The notes beneath the pieces were generated by a model. That model did no database searches, was not told the origin of the DNA, and worked only from the letters and a program-made list of their open reading frames with translations. From contig JAFPZF010000071.1 of assembly GCA_017417385.1 (NCBI GenBank), forward strand, positions 1 through 38,076: a stretch of DNA of 38,076 bases. Direction: 5' to 3'. The position numbers and the translations under genes were made by a program. This document shows positions 33,015 through 38,076 of the stretch, one piece after another (the first letter of the stretch is position 1; every line of letters starts with the position of its first letter). The DNA comes from Bacteroidales bacterium. Lineage in GTDB: Bacteria; Bacteroidota; Bacteroidia; Bacteroidales; Marinilabiliaceae.

Positions 33015-33929
33015 ATGGAATGGCAAGAGGAGTTGATGGACTTTGACGAGTTTCTAAGACTTGAGAGAGGATTGACAGAGAATTCAGTTAGGGCGTATCA
33101 TACAGACATAGAGAAACTTGTCTCGTATCTCAGTCTTGACGGTCGGGCGCTGATAGGGCCGGAGGAGTTGACATGTAAGGACTTGCAGGGATTCGTCCGG
33201 TGGCTGGCGGACATACAGATAAAGCCGAGGACTCAGGCGCGGATACTGAGCGGGATAAAGTCGTTTTATAAGAATCTGATAATCAAGGAGAAGATAGACG
33301 AAGACCCGACAGAGCAGTTTCAGACGCCGAAGATAGAGCGGAAGTTGCCGACAGTCCTCTCGGTAGAGGAGATCAGGAGCCTAGAGGATTCGTTTGACAC
33401 GGGGAGAGTTGACGGAGTCCGGAACAGGGCGATAATAGAGACGCTGTACAGTTGCGGGCTGCGAGTCAGCGAGTTGACGGAGTTGCGGTTGTCTCAGATG
33501 AACTTCGAGGTCGGGTGTGTCGTGATCGAGGGCAAGGGCAGGAAGGAGAGGATAGTGCCGATAGGGGAGCGGGCGCGGGACTACATAAGGGAGTATGTCG
33601 ATGGGCTGCGTCAGACGCAGAAGATAGAGCCGGGGAATGAGGACTACGTCTTCATAAACAGGAGTGGCACGAAGCTGTCGAGGATCATGATATTCAACAT
33701 CATAAAGGAGGCGGCGAGCAAGGTAGGCATAACGAAGGTCGTCAGTCCTCACACGTTGCGACACTCGTTTGCGACGCACCTGGTCGATGGCGGAGCGAAC
33801 CTGAGGGCTGTGCAGGAGATGCTGGGTCATGAGTCGATAGTGACGACAGAGATATACACACATCTTGACGACAGTTACCTACGGTCGACCATGATGGAGC
33901 ATCATCCGTATGCCAAGAAAGAAGAGTAG
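33015..33929 (+). CDS. xerD: Site-specific tyrosine recombinase XerD
   Basis: A 304-residue tyrosine recombinase. The N-terminal SAM-like domain (FDEFLRLERGLTENSVRAYHTDIEKL) is followed by the catalytic domain with R in CGLRVSEL, K in GKGRKER, HTLRHSFATHL, GH in MLGHESI and the nucleophile Y in TTEIYTHL. Length and sequence fit the chromosomal dimer-resolution XerD rather than an element integrase. The ATG at 33015, behind AAAGGAAAAGAG, is preferred to an in-frame ATG at 32976 that overlaps the LacI gene. The next DNA is element-like, so a role as integrase for that element was considered but is less likely. Confidence 0.9.
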   Translation: MEWQEELMDFDEFLRLERGLTENSVRAYHTDIEKLVSYLSLDGRALIGPEELTCKDLQGFVRWLADIQIKPRTQARILSGIKSFYKNLIIKEKIDEDPTEQFQTPKIERKLPTVLSVEEIRSLEDSFDTGRVDGVRNRAIIETLYSCGLRVSELTELRLSQMNFEVGCVVIEGKGRKERIVPIGERARDYIREYVDGLRQTQKIEPGNEDYVFINRSGTKLSRIMIFNIIKEAASKVGITKVVSPHTLRHSFATHLVDGGANLRAVQEMLGHESIVTTEIYTHLDDSYLRSTMMEHHPYAKKEE

Positions 33930-33971
33930 GGGAGAGAAGAACGAAATTGACAATCATTTATATCTATTATG

Positions 33972-34007
33972 CGAGGGGAGTCGTCGAGGCTCCTCTCGTT
34001 TGTTTTT
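33972..34007 (+). terminator. Terminator after xerD
   Basis: A nine-pair stem with one wobble (33972-33980 with 33990-33998) is followed by TTTGTTTTT. It lies about 43 nt after the xerD stop. Confidence 0.75.
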
Positions 34008-34126
34008 GCTATGCAGTAAGGAATAGATAGGTTTGGTGCTGTATAATCGACAGATGCCTTAGATGCCGAAATACCCCCGGGGCCAAACGTCCGAAACGAT
34101 TCTGAAGTTCAAAAAATAGTAGAATA

Positions 34127-34251
34127 CCGTTCAAACGGCTTTTGAACACTGTTCAACAGCACAAAAAAAAGTGATGTTAACATCCTTGCGGATGTCTTGG
34201 GTGTGAAGGTAGATAATAGTTATGAGAATCACAAGGTTGCAAGGCTTGCAA
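34127..34251. repeat. Cluster of overlapping palindromes before the polyvalent gene
   Basis: At least six perfect palindromes lie in 125 bp: CCGTTCAAACGG (34127-34138), GTTCAAA/TTTGAAC (34129-34147), CTGTTCAACAG (34149-34159), GATGTTAACATC (34173-34184), ACATCC/GGATGT (34180-34195) and TTGCAAGGCTTGCAA (34237-34251). Three share GTTCAA half-sites. Apart from these the gap 34008-34271 has no gene I can support. They could be operators, recombinase sites or the edge of the mobile element. Confidence 0.6.
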
Positions 34252-34271
34252 TGAGGGATTAGGAATGAGGA

Positions 34272-37200
34272 ATGAGGGAGATAAGGGACAGAGCGGTAGC
34301 GGAAGGAGAGAGTCCGAGAGGGGCTATCCAGAGAGAGATGCAGAAGGGGTATTACTGGGCAGGAGATATGCTTGATGCGCTGGAGGCGGAGGACAAGGAG
34401 ACGAAGGAGAAAATAAAGAGGAGAAGGAGAAGAAGCTCGACGAGACGATAGCGAAGTACGAGGCTGCACTAAAGGATATGGGAGAAGGAGAGAAGAAGGA
34501 GGAAAAGAGGGAAGAGAAGAGGGAAGAGACGCCAACCGCAAAGGAGAAAGAGGAGAAGAAGGAGACTATGTTCGACGGGAGCGGAAGGGAGATAGAGAGC
34601 AGTAGTTCGGAGAAGCCGAACAACTCAACCGAGGAGGAGGAGAAGAAGGAGACTCAGCCGAAAGCAGAGAGGGAAAGCGTGGCAAAAACAGAGGGAGAGG
34701 AAGAAAAAGGGGCTGAAATTGCCACGGAGAAGAAGGAGTCTGGTAGCGACACTGATGTCGCAAGCAAGACGGAAGAGAGTGAGAATGAGGAGGATAAGGC
34801 GACTAAAAAGGAGGAGAAGAAGGAGGATGCACAGGGCAACCCGATAGACGAGGAGGGAAGGCTAGTCTTGGAGGAGATGAAGTCGATAGACGAGCTGACG
34901 GACGAGGACTTCACCAATCCGACGAGGACTGTTCAGCTACCTAAGATACCTGAGAACGTGGACGCTGCGATAGGAGCGAACGGGAAGCCTGTAATCATCA
35001 AGAGGAACATCTTCGAGAAGAACAAGAACCATCACAAGGAACTTAATGCCGAAGACGGTAGAAACATAATAAACAGGGCGTTATATAATCCTGACATAGT
35101 TGCTACGAATCAACCTATTACCCGTCCAGACTACAAGGTAGTTATACAGACAGGTGATAAGAATGCAGCTGTCGTCCTTGATGTGTATCAGGGGAAGGAC
35201 AATGTAGAAGTTGTGGGTTGGAGGCAGATGGAAGCCAACGGGCTTGAAAGGTTAAAAAGACAAGTCAAACGTGAGGGCGGGCAACTCCTCATACTTTCTC
35301 CCAGTGATGGGTCGGCGGCAGCCCTTTCCGCTCTTCCGTCTGACTCGCAAGGCAAAGCTACAGAGTCAGAGGGAGAAAAGCAAGAGGAAAAGGAGAAAAA
35401 AGAAGCGAAGCCGAAGGCGAAGAGCAAGGGGAAGAAGATAACGCCGAAGGCACAGACGACACGGAAGTTCAAGGAGCCGAAGGACTTCAAGGACTTCGTA
35501 GGTCCGAAAGACGAAAGGAGGTTTTTGCGCTCGGTATTCTACGACAAGGAGAAGGGCAAGGTGGTGGCGACGGATGCTCACATCATGATAGCGATAGACC
35601 ACGACATGAATGGCGAGAAGAACGCCGGGCAGGTGGTTGAGGCACGAACGGGGTGGGTGTTCCTTGAGCCGAAGGAGACGGAACAGCCGGTACTGGACAA
35701 GAATGGGAAGAAGATAATAGACAAGGACGGGCATGCGCTGATGGAGAAGAAGCCCAACCCGAACGCAGGCAAGCCGATAGCATACCCGAACTGGGAAGGT
35801 CTCATCCCGACGGACAAGCCGACGAACACGATACGGCTGACGGACGAGGCGAGGACGAGGCTAAAGGGGCTGTGCGGCACGGAGCTCAAGGACCACCTCG
35901 ATGAGCTGATACTCATAAAGGTTGGCGACGCATATTTCAGACCCGAATGGCTCATGAAGGCAATGAAGGGTACGGAGTTCCTGGAGGGCGACGTGCGGAT
36001 AGAGACGCGCGGACAGACTCATCCTATGGTGATACGAGGCGACAACGGCATCATGCTCCTCATGCCAGCCAACATTGGAGACTCTAACGAGTATATCGAC
36101 GGGACTACTGGGGATATAAAGGAAACTGCCACGGACAATACTATCTCCACGGCAGCGGAGAAGCTGACGGAGACGACGGCGAAGCTGAGGATGGCGGAGG
36201 CGGCACTTGAGGCTACGCACAACGCCACGTTCAACAAAAAGGAAGAGGTAACGAAGGCTATAGAGGCGTACAAGAAGTCATTGGAGAAGAAGGTGACGGC
36301 ATGGACAATGGCGAATGGCGGCGAGATGGCGGCAGACGAGGACGTAGAGGCGAAGCGGAAGGAGATATACAAGGAGGAGACGAAGGTCATCGACAACAAC
36401 AACCTCGAATTTGTGCAACTGCTGTACGACAGAAAGAGCGGGCTTAAAGGCAGTGACTGGTCTGACGGCAAGATTGCAGCCAAGGTGATAAACGAATATG
36501 GCAATCAAGAAGAGTGGCGATACAGCCGGGGAAGAGAAGGAAGAGAGGAACGAGAAGGGAGAGAGACTGAGGCGGAGCATAGGGCGAAGGAGAAGGCGGA
36601 GACGCCGAGGGAGAAGATGAGGCAGAAGATGATAGGGAGAAGGGCGCAGGCGATAGGGGGGAAGCTGGGCGTCAAGGTGAACACGAGACACAGCAAGCCG
36701 GGCGAGCCGGGCGTGAGGGCTATGTATGACACACGGACGGGCGAGGTCACGGTACTGACGGACAACATCCACGGGCTGAGGGAGCTGGAGAGCGTGATGG
36801 CTCACGAGATAGTGGCGCACGGAGGTATGCGAGCTCTTATGGGCAGGAGGTTTGACGGCTTCTGTGATAGGGTATGGAACGCAATGTCGGCACAGGCGAA
36901 GTGGCAAATGGGTGGCTACGCATGGGACGGAATGACGAGGAGGCAGAAGTCGGCGATACTCGGCGAAGAGGCGCAGGAGAAGAAGTGGGACGACCTGACG
37001 GGCGAGGAGAAGAGGAAGGCGCTGAGGGACACGGGAGTGCAGAGGATAGCGGCGGACGAGCTGATGGCGCACAGGGCCGAGCGGAAGAGCCTAAAGGACG
37101 AGAGCCTTATGGAGAGGATTGTCGGCTGGATAAGGGAAATGCTCGGGAGGATAGGCCTCACGAACATGACGAACGAGGACGTGGACCACTTGCTACGGGA

Positions 37201-38076
37201 GAGCCGGAGGAATCTGGAGGGGAAGACTAACACTGCAAGCCTTGCAGAGAACGGACTCAGCGAGGGAGAGGCGAAAGAAGAGACAGAGGTCCGGTATTCC
37301 AGAGTGACGGACAAGGAGAAGATAGCGGAGCTGGAGAACGGCAAGAAGGTGACGGTATATCGGGCGATGCAGATGGTGGACGGGAAGCTATATCCGCCGA
37401 TGGCTGGCAAGGTGGACGGCAAGTGGCAGGAGGCGGCCGAGACGGACGTATGGTATCAGGTAGACGAGAGGCCGGACCTTCTCGACAAGAACGGCAAGTT
37501 CAAACTGAACAAGGGTAATGGCTCTACGCCTACTCCAGTGGCATACAACCCATATTGGCATACGAGCAGGAGCCCGCTGAACGACCAGTTCTCCAGCGCA
37601 TGGAAGAGGGGCGAGCTTGTGACGGTAGAATGCGAAGTGCCGGAGAGCGAGCTAACGAGCGGATATAAGGCAGAGGGAGCGAAGGATGCAGTAGGCGAGA
37701 GGGAATGGAAGGAAGGTCCGGTCAGTCGTGAGCTTAACAAGCAGGGCAAGCCGAGAAGGGTGATACTATCCCGCTACGTGAAGGTGAAGAGGGTATTGCC
37801 GGAGAGCGAGGTGGCGCAGGCGATAGCGGACAGGCTAAAAGGGACGGGGATAGAGATACCGTTCAACACTGTCACGCCGCAGCTTAGAGAGGCTTTGGAG
37901 AAAGAGGGTGTAAAGATTGATGCACCAGAGAAGAATAACGCTGGCGACGCTTCGAGGGCTGCATACGAGGAATGGAAGAAAGAAGGGATAAGGTACAGTA
38001 GGACGACGGACATTACAAAGATAGGGCTGAGGAAGCTGCAAGAGGGGGAGACGAGCTACGTAGAGCGGAGGTATAG
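34272..38076 (+). CDS. Giant phage/ICE-type polyvalent protein, 3' partial, probable 5' frameshift
   Basis: One open frame runs without a stop from 34376 to the window edge (about 1,230 codons). The likely first residues (MREIRDRAVAEGESPRGAIQ, from the ATG at 34272) lie in another frame and join after a one-base shift near 34410. In order: a charged E/K-rich linker (to about 34830); a domain with HHKELNAEDGRNIINRALYNPDIV, VVLDVYQGKDNVEVVGW and GGQLLILSPSDGSAAALSALP (about 35000-35345), resembling phage PBECR/MuF-type nuclease-like domains; a sliding-clamp-like part (GKVVATDAHIMIAID, IAYPNWEGLIP; about 35520-35960); an HExxxH segment (HEIVAHGG, 36803-36826); and a C-terminal module (YNPYWHTSRSPLNDQFSSAW, VPESELTSGY; 37350-37920) common in Bacteroidales mobile DNA. 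RYSR occurs three times at apparent domain borders. It is probably injected or transferred with the element. Function is inferred only. Confidence 0.75.
34376..34441 (+). other. Frameshift window at the 5' end of the polyvalent gene
   Basis: The frame from 34272 reads MLDALEAEDKETKEK and then meets a TAG at 34443 or thereabouts after an arginine run. The long downstream frame is blocked upstream by a TGA at 34373-34375. The two frames therefore overlap only here. Adding one A to the AAAA run at 34410-34413 would give a continuous protein (KEKNKEEKEKKLDET). This may be a sequencing error, a real disabling mutation or programmed slippage, though no canonical slippery heptamer is present. Confidence 0.6.

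Noticed and set aside
33015-33929. Treating the tyrosine recombinase as the integrase of the adjacent element
   Set aside because: Length and motifs match housekeeping XerD, it follows a chromosomal LacI gene by 10 nt and has its own terminator before the element.
34324-38041. Many serine-, leucine- and proline-rich minus-strand open frames
   Set aside because: They are shadows of the purine-rich polyvalent gene, whose plus-strand frame carries domain-like motifs and runs uninterrupted.

Overview
The window looks like chromosome from a Bacteroidales bacterium, probably Prevotella-like. The evidence is the Bacteroidota promoter type (TAnnTTTG near -7 with TTG about 19-22 nt upstream), family members typical of that phylum (DUF2851, a Bacteroidota-type LptD, a carboxynorspermidine decarboxylase, a complete hexuronate cluster) and a phage/ICE-type 'polyvalent' protein of a kind common in Bacteroidales mobile DNA. 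All family names come from reading the sequence; no database search was run.

Layout. 1-223 is the 3' end of a group II intron (end of the intron-encoded protein, domain V, domain VI), followed by a strong terminator shared with an outer-membrane beta-barrel gene on the minus strand (302-976). 1112-2388 holds a YbaK-type deacylase and a metallo-beta-lactamase-fold hydrolase. 2624-8472 is an envelope/division run on the plus strand: M23 peptidase, FtsB/DivIC-like protein, small membrane protein, LptD and a MATE transporter, with several 1-4 bp overlaps. A convergent TonB-C-domain protein follows. 9234-9842 is a stable-RNA operon on the minus strand with a clear promoter: SRP RNA, tRNA-Thr, tRNA-Tyr and two identical tRNA-Gly genes. 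9795-10583 has no protein gene but carries a hairpin and an 11-bp-period tandem repeat.

10584-19519 is a long plus-strand series: nitroreductase-like lipoprotein, an HlyD-type adaptor with two ABC-2 permeases (no ATPase visible), CvfB-like S1 protein, RlmN, an unknown lipoprotein, NspC and a PspC-domain protein. A bidirectional terminator separates these from an RDD protein, Der GTPase and a DUF2851 protein on the minus strand.

23028-31549 (minus strand) is a complete D-galacturonate catabolic cluster: UxaC, KdgK, KDPG aldolase, a hexuronate transporter, YhcH, UxaB and UxaA. Together they import hexuronate and convert it to pyruvate and glyceraldehyde-3-phosphate. Five of the six gene junctions, and the cluster's end, carry a hairpin just after the stop codon. 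A divergent LacI-family regulator (31991-33004) with an operator-like palindrome inside its own promoter is the likely local regulator. XerD follows at 33015-33929.

34272-38076 is the start of mobile DNA: one giant open frame that runs off the window, encoding a charged linker, a phage nuclease-like domain, a sliding-clamp-like segment, an HExxxH segment and a conserved C-terminal module, with three RYSR tetrapeptides. Its first ~45 codons lie in a different frame, so there is a probable one-base frameshift. A cluster of palindromes precedes it. This region and the hairpin-punctuated hexuronate operon are the parts most worth a second look.
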